Positions 1-8,567 are shown, numbered from the stretch's first letter. The stretch is DNA of 64,000 nucleotides from Halobaculum sp. XH14 (GCF_032116555.1 NZ_CP134949.1:2542001-2606000); one strand, 5' to 3'. The notes: generated by a model from the sequence alone, not told the origin. A program made the numbers and translations.

Positions 1-336
1 CTCCAGCGCGTCGAAGGTGACCTCGAGGACGCCGTTGTTGAACGACGCCGAGGCGGAGTGCTCGTCGACGCGGACCGGGAGGCGCACGCGCTCGTCGTAG
101 CGGCGCGTCTCGCTGTCGGCGGCGATGGTGAGCGTCCGCCCGTCACACTGGAGGTCGACGTCGTCCTTCCCGACGCCCGGGAGGTCCGCGACGAGTCGGA
201 CCAGTTCGTCCTCGTGCTGGACCGAGACGTGCGTGTCCGTGCCGAAGCCGGCGTCGCCCGTGCCCGCCACGTCGTTCATCATCCGCTCGATCTCGTCGAA
301 GATGTCGCCGAATGGATCGTCGCGGTCGTCCCGCAT
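1..336 (-). CDS. Hsp20/alpha-crystallin small heat-shock protein (C-terminus off the window)
   Basis: Reads from an ATG at 336 leftwards to the window edge, giving 112 residues with no stop, so the 3' end is missing. The alpha-crystallin core is clear: a strand ending in VADLPGVGKDD, then DGRTLTIAADSE, a basic VRLPVRVDE strand, and SFNNGVLEVTF, which is the usual FxNGVLxVxL signature. Small heat-shock proteins of this family are ATP-independent holdases that keep unfolding proteins soluble in the cytoplasm. A TATA-like gcttatc (minus strand) lies about 27 bases before the ATG, so the transcript is probably leaderless. A 24-base tandem repeat lies just upstream of that box. Two further Hsp20 genes are at 56017-57061. 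Confidence 0.9.
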   Translation of the reverse strand, partial: MRDDRDDPFGDIFDEIERMMNDVAGTGDAGFGTDTHVSVQHEDELVRLVADLPGVGKDDVDLQCDGRTLTIAADSETRRYDERVRLPVRVDEHSASASFNNGVLEVTFDALE

Positions 337-360
337 GAGCGGCCATAGCCCGGTGGCCCC

Positions 361-370
361 GATAAGCCTT
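361..370 (-). promoter_or_regulatory. TATA-like box of the Hsp20 gene
   Basis: The minus-strand sequence aaggcttatc sits 25-34 bases upstream of the ATG at 336, the spacing expected for a leaderless haloarchaeal promoter. It argues against extending Hsp20 through the open frame upstream, which runs in frame to a GTG near 446. Confidence 0.5.
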
Positions 371-378
371 CTCCCCCC

Positions 379-474
379 GGCATCGTTCGGGATACTCGTC
401 GCGGCGTCGATCAGGATGCTCGCCGCGGCATCGCTCGGGATGTTCACCCCGGCGTCGTTGCTGGCTCCTACCCC
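379..474. repeat. 24-base imperfect tandem repeat, four copies
   Basis: Four adjacent 24-base units start at 379, 403, 427 and 451. Units 1-3 share GGCrTCGnTCrGGATrnTC; the fourth is more diverged. The tract ends nine bases upstream (in Hsp20 transcription sense) of the Hsp20 TATA-like box. It could be a repeated regulator site or a minisatellite; the sequence alone cannot decide. Confidence 0.7.
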
Positions 475-580
475 ACGACCGTGATCCGGTTTCGCTCACG
501 CACGCCGTCTCCATCCCACGAACGGCAGCACGCGTCCGCCCAACGTCTTTCCGTGTCCGGGCACAAGTTCGGCCGGACCC

Positions 581-754
581 ATGAGCGTCCTGCAGCGGCT
601 CAGAGACGTGCTCGTTCCGGACACCGAGCGAGGAATCGTGTACGAGTGTGCGAACTGCGGTCACGTCGTCGAGGAGCCGCGGGAGCGGTGCCCCGAGTGC
701 GGTTCGACGGAGATCATCGAGCAGGAGGGGTTCGACATGCGACCCGACGGATAG
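581..754 (+). CDS. small CPxCG-type zinc-ribbon protein (57 aa)
   Basis: A 57-residue ORF beginning MSVLQRLRDVLVP and carrying two knuckles, CANCG and CPECG, about 14 residues apart, which is a typical zinc beta-ribbon. The tail is acidic (IIEQEGFDMRPDG). Such very small zinc proteins are abundant in haloarchaea and mostly have no assigned function; some affect biofilm formation or stress responses. It stands alone, in the same direction as the GAPDH gene about 100 bases downstream, which has its own promoter-like box. Codon third positions are GC-rich as in neighbouring genes, supporting coding. Confidence 0.75.
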   Translation: MSVLQRLRDVLVPDTERGIVYECANCGHVVEEPRERCPECGSTEIIEQEGFDMRPDG

Positions 755-817
755 CCGGTGTGGGCGGCGACCCGCCGGCGGATCGTGCGATCGGCGAAGG
801 ACGGACGGCGCGACGAC

Positions 818-828
818 TAAACAATTAA
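818..828 (+). promoter_or_regulatory. TATA-like box of the GAPDH gene
   Basis: taaacaattaa lies about 26-36 bases before the GAPDH ATG at 854 in otherwise GC-rich DNA, the expected position for a leaderless transcript. Confidence 0.5.
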
Positions 829-853
829 GACCCTCGACAGCAGTTATTCGGTT

Positions 854-1903
854 ATGAGTAAATCGGATCTCTCCACGGGGGCGGACGTGACCGACCCGGT
901 CCGCGTGGGGCTGAACGGCTTCGGCCGGATCGGCCGCAACGTCTTCCGGGCGGTCATGGACGACCCGCGGATCGAACTCGTCGGCATCAACGACGTGATG
1001 TCGGGCGAGGACATGCGCTATCTCGCCGCCTACGACTCGGTGATGGGCCGACTGGACGGCGTGAGCTACGACGACGGGAGCGAGGAACTGGTCGTCGGCG
1101 ACTCCGCCGTGCCGGTGCTGGACGAGCAGGACCCGGCCGACCTCCCGTGGGACGAGTTCGACGTCGACGTCGCGCTCGAGTGCACGGGCGTGTTCCGCAC
1201 CCACGAGGACGCCGAGCGCCACGTCGCGGCCGGCGCGGACACCGTCGTCATCTCGGCGCCGCCGAAGGGCGAGCAGCCGGTCAAACAGCTCGTCTACGGC
1301 GTGAACCACGACGAGTACGCGGGCGAGTCGGTCGTCTCCAACGCCTCCTGTACGACGAACTCGGTGACGCCCGTGGCGAAGGTGCTCGACGAGGAGTTCG
1401 GCATCGAGTACGGGCTGCTCACCACGGTCCACGCCTACACAGGCTCGCAGAACCTGGTGGACGGGCCGAAGGGCAAGACCCGCCGCGGGCGCGCGGCGGC
1501 GGAGAACATCGTCCCCACCTCCACCGGCGCGGCGAAGGCCGCGACCGAAATCCTGCCCCAGTTGCAGGGAAAACTCGACGGGATGGCGATGCGCGTCCCG
1601 GTGCCGAACGGCTCCATCACCGAACTCGTCGTGGACCTCGAATCGTCGCCGAGCGCCCCCGAGATCAACGACGCGTTCCGCGCGGCCGCAGACGAGGGTC
1701 CGCTGGCCGGCGTGCTGGGCTACACCGACGACGAGGTCGTCTCGCGGGACATTTTGGGTCTGCCGTTCTCCTCCTACGCGGACCTCCCCTCGACCAACAC
1801 CGTCGGGGAGGACGGGCTGGCGAAGATCCTGACGTGGTACGACAACGAGTACGGCTTCTCGAACCGCCTGCTCGACGTGGCGGCCTTCGTGGACGCGAAC
1901 TGA
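854..1903 (+). CDS. gap: type I glyceraldehyde-3-phosphate dehydrogenase
   Basis: A 349-residue class I GAPDH, the phosphorylating enzyme interconverting glyceraldehyde-3-phosphate and 1,3-bisphosphoglycerate. The Rossmann start GLNGFGRIGRNVF is at residues 19-31, the catalytic cysteine is Cys166 in SNASCTTNS, and the assisting histidine is His193 in TTVHAYTGSQ. The C-terminal WYDNEYGFSNRL is also conserved. The aspartate in VGINDV at the end of the second strand suits NAD binding. Haloarchaea have bacterial-type (class I) GAPDH, in contrast to the class II enzyme of many other archaea, and may carry separate catabolic and gluconeogenic copies; which one this is cannot be told here. Gene length is normal. 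Confidence 0.96.
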   Translation: MSKSDLSTGADVTDPVRVGLNGFGRIGRNVFRAVMDDPRIELVGINDVMSGEDMRYLAAYDSVMGRLDGVSYDDGSEELVVGDSAVPVLDEQDPADLPWDEFDVDVALECTGVFRTHEDAERHVAAGADTVVISAPPKGEQPVKQLVYGVNHDEYAGESVVSNASCTTNSVTPVAKVLDEEFGIEYGLLTTVHAYTGSQNLVDGPKGKTRRGRAAAENIVPTSTGAAKAATEILPQLQGKLDGMAMRVPVPNGSITELVVDLESSPSAPEINDAFRAAADEGPLAGVLGYTDDEVVSRDILGLPFSSYADLPSTNTVGEDGLAKILTWYDNEYGFSNRLLDVAAFVDAN

Positions 1904-2027
1904 GGCCGGGCCGGCACCGGCCGTCGATGACCGACCCGCGGTCGCCGACTGACCGGCCGACGGTCGCAGATCCCCGGCGGGAAGTCACGGAGTAGTTTTA
2001 TTCCCGATATTCACGTACCTCCCAGTC

Positions 2028-2234
2028 ATGCGTGCGCGAATCAAGCGAGCGACGAGTCGTGCGAAGTACGCCGCGATCGGTGCCGCCGTCGGCGCCGCCC
2101 TCGGCGGGTTGGTCAGTCGAAACGCCGCGAGCACCGGCGGCGGCCTCGGCGCGCTCGCGGGCGCGGCGGTCGGCGAGCGGCGGAGCGGGATGGAATCGGC
2201 GATCGAGGAACTCAAGCAGCGAACCGAGTCCTGA
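2028..2234 (+). CDS. small glycine-zipper-like protein (68 aa)
   Basis: A 68-residue protein with a basic N-terminus (MRARIKRATSRAKYA), a hydrophobic Gly/Ala-rich middle with small residues every four positions (AAIGAAVGAALGGLV and GGLGALAGAAVG), and a charged tail. The pattern is that of glycine-zipper membrane proteins. It may form a short helical hairpin in the membrane, but no function can be assigned. A TATA-like gttttattc at 1995-2003 lies about 27 bases before the ATG, so it probably has its own leaderless promoter. It is followed by gcvT, which has a separate promoter-like box (cattactt at 2326-2333). Confidence 0.7.
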   Translation: MRARIKRATSRAKYAAIGAAVGAALGGLVSRNAASTGGGLGALAGAAVGERRSGMESAIEELKQRTES

Positions 2235-2354
2235 CCGTTCCCGGGCGGCCGATCGACCGCCACGAGGTGCCCCCCGAGTGCCCGGACCGGGGGACGGGTG
2301 AGCCGCTCGCGGCCGAGGGACAAGACATTACTTGCCACCTGCCGAGGCACGGGT

Positions 2355-3458
2355 ATGACCCTACGGAAGCCGCCACTGCGCGAAGTCCACGCCGAGCGCG
2401 GCGCGTCGTTCACCGAGTTCGGCGGCTGGGACATGCCCGTGGAGTTCGACTCCATCCGGGCGGAACACCGGGCGGTCCGCGAGGCGGCCGGCGTGTTCGA
2501 CGTCTCCCACATGGGCGAGATCGAGGTCGTCGGGCCGGACGCGACGGCGCTGTTGCAGCGGCTCACGACCAACGACGTGACGGAACTGGAGCCGGGCGAG
2601 GCCCAGTACGCGGGCATCTGCCGCGAAGACGGCGTGCTGCTCGACGACACGGTCGTCTACCGCCTGCCGGACGAGCGCGCCGGCGACGCCGGGCCGGCGT
2701 ACCTGTTCATCCCGAACGCCGGCCACGACGAGCAGATGCACGAACGGTGGGTCGACCACCGGAACGACGCCGACCTCGACGCGGAGGTCCGCAACGCCAC
2801 CGAGGACTGGGCGATGTTCGCGGTCCAGGGCCCCGAGGCACCCGACGTCGTCGCGCGCGAGGCGACCGCGGACGTGCTGCCGCTCTCCAAGTTCGAGGCG
2901 ACGTTCTCCGAGGTCGCCGGCGTCGAGTGCTGGGTCGCCCGCACGGGCTACACCGGCGAGGACGGCTTCGAACTGCTCTGTCCCTGGGACGAGGCCGAGA
3001 CGGTCTGGTCGGCGTTCGCCGACGCCTGCGAGCCGTGCGGGCTCGGCGCGCGCGACACCCTCCGCATCGAGCAGGGGTTCCTGCTCTCGGGGCAGGACTT
3101 CCACCCGGAGGACGAGCCGCACACCCCCTACGAGGCCGGCATCGGCTTCGTCGTGGACCTCGACACCGAGTTCGTCGGGCGCGACGCGCTGGCCGAACAG
3201 GACGAGGTCGGCATCGAGGAGTCGTTCGTCGGCATCGAGCTGCTCGAACGAGGCGTCGCCCGCCACGGCTACGACGTCACCGACGAGGACGGCCACGTCG
3301 TCGGCCGCGTCACCAGCGGCACGATGAGCCCCACGCTCGACAAGCCAGTCGCGCTCGGCTACCTCCCCGTCGGACTCACCGACCCCGGCACGACCGTCAA
3401 CGTCGTCGTCCGGGGCAGCGAAAAGCGCGCGAACGTCGTCACCCCGCCGTTCAACTGA
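2355..3458 (+). CDS. gcvT: glycine cleavage system T protein (aminomethyltransferase)
   Basis: A 367-residue GcvT. It takes the aminomethyl group from lipoylated GcvH, releases ammonia and passes the methylene to tetrahydrofolate. The N-terminal stretch ASFTEFGGWDMPVEF, the GVFDVSHMGEIEV segment and the central folate-site motif ARTGYTGEDGFELL are all present; the tail ends KRANVVTPPFN. I chose the ATG at 2355, which gives the family N-terminus (LRKPPLREVH), over an upstream in-frame GTG at 2298. It is the first of the gcvT, gcvH, gcvPA, gcvPB series here, all on the plus strand. A small minus-strand gene overlaps its last 100 bases. Confidence 0.95.
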   Translation: MTLRKPPLREVHAERGASFTEFGGWDMPVEFDSIRAEHRAVREAAGVFDVSHMGEIEVVGPDATALLQRLTTNDVTELEPGEAQYAGICREDGVLLDDTVVYRLPDERAGDAGPAYLFIPNAGHDEQMHERWVDHRNDADLDAEVRNATEDWAMFAVQGPEAPDVVAREATADVLPLSKFEATFSEVAGVECWVARTGYTGEDGFELLCPWDEAETVWSAFADACEPCGLGARDTLRIEQGFLLSGQDFHPEDEPHTPYEAGIGFVVDLDTEFVGRDALAEQDEVGIEESFVGIELLERGVARHGYDVTDEDGHVVGRVTSGTMSPTLDKPVALGYLPVGLTDPGTTVNVVVRGSEKRANVVTPPFN

Positions 3459-3646
3459 GGCCGCCCCGTTCGAAACGAGGTCTCGTCGAGCACCGTCTCG
3501 ACGACGGCGAGGACGGCGAACGCCCCGACGAGCAGCGGGCTTCCCACCAACCCGTACTGGAACGGGTGGACCGTCAGCGCGAGCAGCATGATCGCGCCGA
3601 CGAACGGGATCAGCGCGACGAGGCTCGTTCGCGTGCGACGCTCCAT
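3359..3646 (-). CDS. small two-helix membrane protein overlapping gcvT
   Basis: A 95-residue ORF starting MERRTRTSLVAL. It has two predicted membrane helices, about residues 7-28 (VALIPFVGAIMLLALTV) and 32-54 (VGSPLLVGAFAVLAVVETVL), then a polar tail that runs antisense to the last 100 bases of gcvT. A minus-strand aaagccttt near 3672-3680 lies about 27 bases upstream of the chosen ATG, supporting a real leaderless gene. The antisense tail may be untranslated coincidence if the true stop has been lost. No family recognised. Confidence 0.55.
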   Translation of the reverse strand: MERRTRTSLVALIPFVGAIMLLALTVHPFQYGLVGSPLLVGAFAVLAVVETVLDETSFRTGRPQLNGGVTTFARFSLPRTTTLTVVPGSVSPTGR

Positions 3647-3829
3647 GTTCGACCCAGAGATTCGCGTCACTGAAAGGCTTTGTCCGGCCACGGATCGTCA
3701 CTCCGCGCCGGTCCGGTCGCTTCGGATCGACCCGGCCGTCCCCGGGTCGGGACCGCGACCTCGTTCGTCGGCCGCCGGAACGGGTGGCTTTTTCCTTCAC
3801 TCCCGGATAGTACCCCCAACGACGCCACC

Positions 3830-4210
3830 ATGAGCTTCGACGTACCCGACGGAAACCGCTACCGCGAATCGCACGAGTGGATCTCGACCGACGCCCCCCA
3901 CCGCGTCGGCATCTCGGACTTCGCCCAGGACGAACTCGGCGACGTGGTGTTCGTCGAACTGCCCGAGGTCGGTGAGACGGTCGAGGCCGGCGCGGAGTTC
4001 GGGGTCGTCGAGTCCATCAAGGCCGTCTCGGACCTCTACGCGCCGATCTCGGGCGAGGTGACCGCGGTCAACGAGGCGCTGTTCGACGAGCCGGAACTGG
4101 TGAACGAGGACCCGTTCGGCGACGGCTGGATGCTCGAGATCGACCCGGCGGACGGGGACGACCTCGACGCGCTGCTCCCGGCCGAGGAGTACCGCGAGCA
4201 GATCGAGTAA
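3830..4210 (+). CDS. gcvH: glycine cleavage system H protein
   Basis: A 126-residue GcvH, the mobile lipoyl carrier that shuttles the aminomethyl arm between the P, T and L proteins. The lipoyl-lysine motif [12 protein letters not shown] places the attachment site at Lys64, and the N-terminal RESHEWIS and [19 protein letters not shown] segments are standard. Length is normal. The start at 3830 gives the family N-terminus; longer in-frame extensions are unlike GcvH. It is separated from gcvT by about 370 bases that hold the promoter of the opposite-strand membrane gene, so it is probably transcribed from its own promoter. Confidence 0.96.
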   Translation: MSFDVPDGNRYRESHEWISTDAPHRVGISDFAQDELGDVVFVELPEVGETVEAGAEFGVVESIKAVSDLYAPISGEVTAVNEALFDEPELVNEDPFGDGWMLEIDPADGDDLDALLPAEEYREQIE

Positions 4211-4420
4211 GCTCGCCCTGCCCTCGCCAACGCTGGCTTACGCTGCTGGGGGTCGACACGCGGTTCCCTTTCTCGTGGATACGGCCCTGACGCCACCTCG
4301 ACCCGTCACTGGGGACGAGCGAGGACGACGGACGGGACGTGATGGATCGGCCGGATGCGGGGCGAGCGACCCGTGCCGAGGTCCGTTCGGGTCCGCCCAC
4401 TGGCCGCCGTCCGCGTTCGG

Positions 4421-5464
4421 CTACCCGGCGCCGTCCGCGCCCGCCTCGACCGGCGGCCGGTGGATCGGCTCGATCGTTCCGGCCGGGTCGGCACGCTCGT
4501 CGACGAGCGGCAGCGTCCTGAGCTGCTCGGCGTTCAGGTCGGCGATGACGCCGCCCCGCGCCGAGTGGTCGCGCCCCGCCTCGTACGCCTCCTCGATGTC
4601 GGCCTCGGTCGCGGCGGTGCGGCTCCGCACCGTCGTCCCGGTCGCGTCCACGTCGAGGAGGAGGTACGACTGGGGGAACGAGGCGAGCGAGGGGGCGATG
4701 AGCCCCCGGACGCCGAGTGGTCGGGTGAGCGAGAGCAGGTGAACGTGCCCCGAGAGGTGGAGGGGAACGTCGTGCTCGGCCAGCACGTTCACCAGCGCCT
4801 CCGCGTTCCCGACCGGCGGATGGGGCGCCCAGCCGTCGCCGCCGACGTGGGCTGGGAGCCCGGGGAGGTTGTGGTGGGAGACGACGATCGGCTCGCTCGT
4901 CCCCGGCAGCGTCTCGTCGAGCCACGCGAGCTGGTCCGCGGAGACGACGGCCAGTCGGGGGTCGTCGCCGTCGTCGGGCCACATCGCGGTGTTGAGGCCG
5001 AGCACGTCGACCCCGTCGAGATCGAGGTGGACGGGGAACCCGTCGTCGGCGAACCGGTCCGCGAACGCCGCGGCCGGGAACTCCTTCACGTCGTGGTTGC
5101 CCGGCACCGCGAGCACCGGCACGTCGACCGCCGCGAGCGCCGACTCGATCCAGTCGAGGTCCCCGACCTCGCCGTCCTTCGTGAGGTCGCCCGAGAGCAG
5201 GAGGGCGTCGACCCCCTCCGACTCCACCGCGGCGAGCGTGGCACGGAACCGGTCCCGCGTGCGGTGGAAGAGCTTCCACGTCCCGTCGTCGTCGCCGGCC
5301 ACGTGCGGGTCCGAGACGACGGCCAGTCGGATCGGTGCGTCGCTCCGCGGTCGGTCGAAGCGGGCGACGTGGTCGTCCTCGACCGCGAGGGCTTCGTACG
5401 CCGTCTCGTGGGCGGGGGCCGCCCCCGCGTACAGTCGTCGGTCGGCGAGCTCCCGAACTCCCAT
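4421..5464 (-). CDS. calcineurin-like metallophosphoesterase
   Basis: A 347-residue protein with the full metallophosphoesterase motif set: VVSDPHVAG (D-x-H), LLSGDLTKDGE (GD), VPGNHDVKEF (GNHD), VVSHHNLPG and LSGHVHLLS (GHxH). These bind two metal ions and hydrolyse phosphomono- or diesters. Substrate is not predictable; the layout resembles soluble 3',5'-cyclic-nucleotide-phosphodiesterase/Icc-like members. It lies on the opposite strand, between gcvH and gcvPA, so it interrupts the glycine-cleavage series without sharing its transcription. A minus-strand ccttatgg at 5491-5498 is 27 bases upstream of the ATG, giving a leaderless start. Confidence 0.88.
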   Translation of the reverse strand: MGVRELADRRLYAGAAPAHETAYEALAVEDDHVARFDRPRSDAPIRLAVVSDPHVAGDDDGTWKLFHRTRDRFRATLAAVESEGVDALLLSGDLTKDGEVGDLDWIESALAAVDVPVLAVPGNHDVKEFPAAAFADRFADDGFPVHLDLDGVDVLGLNTAMWPDDGDDPRLAVVSADQLAWLDETLPGTSEPIVVSHHNLPGLPAHVGGDGWAPHPPVGNAEALVNVLAEHDVPLHLSGHVHLLSLTRPLGVRGLIAPSLASFPQSYLLLDVDATGTTVRSRTAATEADIEEAYEAGRDHSARGGVIADLNAEQLRTLPLVDERADPAGTIEPIHRPPVEAGADGAG

Positions 5465-5527
5465 CTGTACCGTGAACTCCGTGCGAGTCGCCCATAAGGC
5501 TACCGCAAGAAATATTGTTTATCTCGA

Positions 5528-5541
5528 TAATCTATATAGAA
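5528..5541 (+). promoter_or_regulatory. AT-rich TATA-like element, probable gcvPA-gcvPB promoter
   Basis: taatctatataga is part of an AT-rich island (about 5508-5545) in GC-rich DNA. If used, transcription would start near 5562 and leave a leader of about 195 nt before gcvPA, unusually long for a haloarchaeon. The leader contains an 18-base direct repeat and ends in a strong ribosome binding site. Confidence 0.4.
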
Positions 5542-5594
5542 TTCTGCCGGATGCCCCCGCCGGTCCCCACCGACAGTCGCCGACGCCGGCGACC

Positions 5595-5647
5595 CGAACC
5601 GGCACCGCGACCTCGACGGCACGGTTGCTCGAACCGGCACCGCGACC
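5595..5647 (+). repeat. perfect 18-base direct repeat in the gcvPA leader
   Basis: CGAACCGGCACCGCGACC occurs at 5595-5612 and again, identically, at 5630-5647, 35 bases apart. It lies downstream of the only AT-rich promoter candidate and upstream of gcvPA. It may be a regulator-binding site; no known riboswitch architecture was recognised in this leader. Confidence 0.65.
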
Positions 5648-5740
5648 CGGGAACGAACGACTCTTGACGGCCCGGTCGTAGGCACACCCATGGACAGACG
5701 TGGATTCGCTCCGGCCCCCGGACTGCACGGACGTGACGAA

Positions 5741-5747
5741 GGAGGTG
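5741..5747 (+). promoter_or_regulatory. strong Shine-Dalgarno sequence of gcvPA
   Basis: GGAGGTG lies 10 bases before the ATG at 5758 and matches the anti-SD at the 3' end of 16S rRNA. Most genes here look leaderless, so it stands out and supports a leadered gcvPA transcript. A second GGAGGTG at 7074-7080, inside the end of gcvPA, precedes the gcvPB ATG by eight bases. Confidence 0.6.
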
Positions 5748-5757
5748 CCCCGTCACG

Positions 5758-7089
5758 ATGAGCGGACGGTCGGCGGGCTCGCCGTTCGCCCCGCACACGC
5801 TCGAGACGACCGCCGAGATGCTCGCGGCGGTCGGCGCCGACGACGAGGCCGACCTGTTCGACATCCCCGAGTCGGTCGCGTTCGACGGGGAGTTCGGGAT
5901 CCCGGCACGGAGCGAGCGCGAGGTCGTCGGCGACCTCCGGGACACGTTCGCCCGCAACGACGACCTGACGGAGTTCCTCGGCCGCGGCCATTACGGCCAC
6001 TACGTCCCCGCGCTCGTGGACGACCTCTCCGCCCGCTCGGAGTTCCTCACGAGCTACACGCAGTACCAGCCCGAGATCACCCAGGGGTTCCTCCAGGCGC
6101 TGTTCGAGTACCAGTCGATGCTCGTCGAGTTGACGGGGCTCCCGGTCGCCAACTGCTCGATGTACGACGCGGCGACGGGGCTGGCCGAGGCCGCGCTGCT
6201 CGCCGACCGCGTGCGCTCCGCGAGCGGCGACACGGTCCTGGTGCCCGAGGCGCTCCGGGACGGGAAGCGCTCCACGCTCGACAACTACGTCGACGGCTCC
6301 GACCTCTCGGTGGAGACGTACCCCTCCGACGACGGGACGGTCGACCTCGAGGCGCTCCGCGAGCGCGTCGGCGGGGACGTCTGTTTCGTCTACGCCGAGA
6401 ACCCGACCGTCACGGGCGCCATCGAACCGGAACTCGCCGCGGTCGGCGACGTCGCCGACGAGCACGACGCCCTGTTCTGTGTCGGCAGCGACGTCGTCGC
6501 GCTCGGCCTGCTACGGGAACCGGCGTCGGTCGGCGCCGACGTCGTCGTCGGCGAGGCCGGCGCGCTCGGACTCCCGACCGCCTACGGGATGGGGCTCGGC
6601 CTGTTCGCCTGCCGCGAGGAGTACCTCCGGCAGGTGCCGGGCAGGCTCGTCGGCGCGAGCGAGGACGCCGCGGACCACCGGGCCTACACGCTGACGCTCC
6701 AGACGCGCGAGCAGCACATCCGCAAGGAGCGCGCCACCTCGAACATCTGCACGAACCAGGCGTGGGTGGCGCTCCGGGCCGCGATGCACCTCGCGACCCT
6801 CGGGGCGTCCGGCCTCGCCGACCTCGCGGAGGACTGCGTCCGAGCGGCCCGCGACCTCGCGGCCGACCTGGACGAGGTCGACGGCGTGACCGCGCCGCTC
6901 CACGACCGCCACCACTTCCGCGAGTTCGCCGTCGGCGTCGACGACGCGCACGGCGTCGCCGCGGGCCTCCAGGAACGCGGCTACGCGGTCCACGTCCTCG
7001 ACGGAGACACGCTGCAGGTCTGTGTCACGGACCTCACCGCCGGGGAGACGGACGGACTGGTCGCGGCGTTCACGGAGGTGGCGAACTGA
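5758..7089 (+). CDS. gcvPA: glycine dehydrogenase (decarboxylating) subunit 1
   Basis: A 443-residue N-terminal half of the split P protein, which with GcvPB decarboxylates glycine using pyridoxal phosphate and loads the aminomethyl group on GcvH. Recognisable segments are [55 protein letters not shown] and [18 protein letters not shown]. The lysine-bearing catalytic motif belongs to the partner subunit, as expected. A strong Shine-Dalgarno precedes the ATG. The stop TGA overlaps the gcvPB ATG as ATGA, so the two halves are translationally coupled and should be made in equal amounts. Confidence 0.96.
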   Translation: MSGRSAGSPFAPHTLETTAEMLAAVGADDEADLFDIPESVAFDGEFGIPARSEREVVGDLRDTFARNDDLTEFLGRGHYGHYVPALVDDLSARSEFLTSYTQYQPEITQGFLQALFEYQSMLVELTGLPVANCSMYDAATGLAEAALLADRVRSASGDTVLVPEALRDGKRSTLDNYVDGSDLSVETYPSDDGTVDLEALRERVGGDVCFVYAENPTVTGAIEPELAAVGDVADEHDALFCVGSDVVALGLLREPASVGADVVVGEAGALGLPTAYGMGLGLFACREEYLRQVPGRLVGASEDAADHRAYTLTLQTREQHIRKERATSNICTNQAWVALRAAMHLATLGASGLADLAEDCVRAARDLAADLDEVDGVTAPLHDRHHFREFAVGVDDAHGVAAGLQERGYAVHVLDGDTLQVCVTDLTAGETDGLVAAFTEVAN

Positions 7090-8567
7090 TGAACTACGAT
7101 CAGGCGCGGTACGGCGACGACGAGCGGTACGAACCGCTGCTCTCGGAGAAGGACGGGAAGGCGGTCGACCCGGGCGAGGACTCGGCGCTCCCGGACGAGT
7201 TGACCCGCGACTCGCTCGAACTCCCCGAGCTCTCGGAGCCGGAACTCGCCCGGCACTACACCCGGCTCTCACAGATGAACTGGAGCGTCGAGGCCGGGCC
7301 GTACCCGCTCGGCTCGTGCACGATGAAGTACAACCCGTCGTTCACGGACGTCGTCGCAGCCGACCCGAACGCCGCGGTCCACCCGGACCGGGACCCGGAG
7401 ACGGTTCAGGGGACCCTGAAACTGCTCTACGGGTTACAGGAGTACCTCGCGGAGGTCGGCGGGATGGACGCCGTGACGCTCCAGCCGCCGGCGGGCGCCG
7501 CGGGCGAGTTCGCCGGCATCACCGTCGCCAAGGCGTACCACGAGGCGAACGGCAACGACCGGAGCGAGATAATCGTCCCCGCGTCGGCCCACGGCACCAA
7601 CTTCGCCACGGCGGCGATGGCCGGCTACGACGTGGTCGAACTCCCGTCGGGCGAGGACGGCCGGGTCGACCTGGAGGCGCTGGAGGCGGCCGTCTCCGGG
7701 GACACCGCGGCGCTGATGCTCACGAACCCGAACACGGTCGGGCTGTTCGAGCGCGACATCGAGGAGATCGCGGGGATCGTCCACGACGCGGGCGGCCTGC
7801 TCTACTACGACGGCGCGAACCTGAACGCGCTGCTCGGCCGCGCCCGCCCCGGCGACATGGGCTTCGACATCATGCACTACAACGTCCACAAGACGTTCGC
7901 GACGCCTCACGGCGGCGGCGGACCGGGCGCCGGCCCGGTCGGCGTCGTCGACGACCTCGCCGAGTTCCTCCCCCGACCGCAGGTTCGTGAGGTCGGGAGC
8001 GACTCGGACGGGAGCGACGTGGACGGGGGAGCCGGCGACGACGCCGCCGGCTACGAACTGTTCGACCCCGAGCGGTCGGTCGGCAAGGTTCACGGCTTCG
8101 GCGGCAACTGGCTGGTGCTGATCAGGGCGTACGCCTACATCCACCGGCTGGGTGACGAGGGCCTGCTCGACGCCTCCGCGAAGGCGGTGCTGAACGCGAA
8201 CTACCTCGCCGAGCGGGTCGAGTTCGACGTGCCCTACGGCCCGTTCCACCACGAGTTCGCCGCGACCTCGGGCGACCGGGACGCGGCCGACGTCGCGAAG
8301 CGCATGCTCGATTACGGCGTCCACCCGCCGACGACGAAGTGGCCCGAGATGGTCCCGGAGGCGATGCTCACCGAGCCGACCGAGGCCGAGAGCAAGGCCT
8401 CGCTGGACGACCTCGCGGCCGCGTTCAACGCCGCCGCGGCCGACCCGGTCGAGGACCTCGAAGCCGCGCCCTCGAAGACGACTGCCCGCCGCATCGACCA
8501 GACGAGCGCGGCGCGGAACCCGCGGCTCTCCTGGCACGCGCTGGCCGGGTCGGACGACGACTCGTAG
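7089..8567 (+). CDS. gcvPB: glycine dehydrogenase (decarboxylating) subunit 2
   Basis: A 492-residue C-terminal half of the split P protein. The PLP-binding lysine is Lys268 in MHYNVHKTFATPHGGGGPGA, and TNPNTVGLFE, LYYDGANLNALLG and VHGFGGNWLVLIRAYAYI are conserved. A short acidic, low-complexity insert follows the catalytic region (around residues 300-318, GSDSDGSDVDGGAGDD), typical of haloarchaeal acidic insertions. The start is fixed by the ATGA overlap with gcvPA and a GGAGGTG eight bases upstream. Together with gcvT and gcvH only the dihydrolipoamide dehydrogenase of the complex is missing from the window; in haloarchaea it is often encoded elsewhere. Confidence 0.96.
   Translation: MNYDQARYGDDERYEPLLSEKDGKAVDPGEDSALPDELTRDSLELPELSEPELARHYTRLSQMNWSVEAGPYPLGSCTMKYNPSFTDVVAADPNAAVHPDRDPETVQGTLKLLYGLQEYLAEVGGMDAVTLQPPAGAAGEFAGITVAKAYHEANGNDRSEIIVPASAHGTNFATAAMAGYDVVELPSGEDGRVDLEALEAAVSGDTAALMLTNPNTVGLFERDIEEIAGIVHDAGGLLYYDGANLNALLGRARPGDMGFDIMHYNVHKTFATPHGGGGPGAGPVGVVDDLAEFLPRPQVREVGSDSDGSDVDGGAGDDAAGYELFDPERSVGKVHGFGGNWLVLIRAYAYIHRLGDEGLLDASAKAVLNANYLAERVEFDVPYGPFHHEFAATSGDRDAADVAKRMLDYGVHPPTTKWPEMVPEAMLTEPTEAESKASLDDLAAAFNAAAADPVEDLEAAPSKTTARRIDQTSAARNPRLSWHALAGSDDDS

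Noticed and set aside
337-446. N-terminal extension of the first Hsp20 into the repeat tract
   Set aside because: A TATA-like box lies 27 bases before the internal ATG and the upstream repeat sequence is not Hsp20-like.
379-474. CRISPR array at the left end
   Set aside because: Units are contiguous with no unique spacers and are imperfect; there are no cas genes nearby.
3359-3458. gcvT truncated by the opposite-strand gene
   Set aside because: gcvT has a normal full C-terminus; the overlap affects only the tail of the small membrane ORF.
5546-5757. Glycine riboswitch in the gcvPA leader
   Set aside because: The conserved glycine-aptamer core was not found; only the direct repeat is evident.
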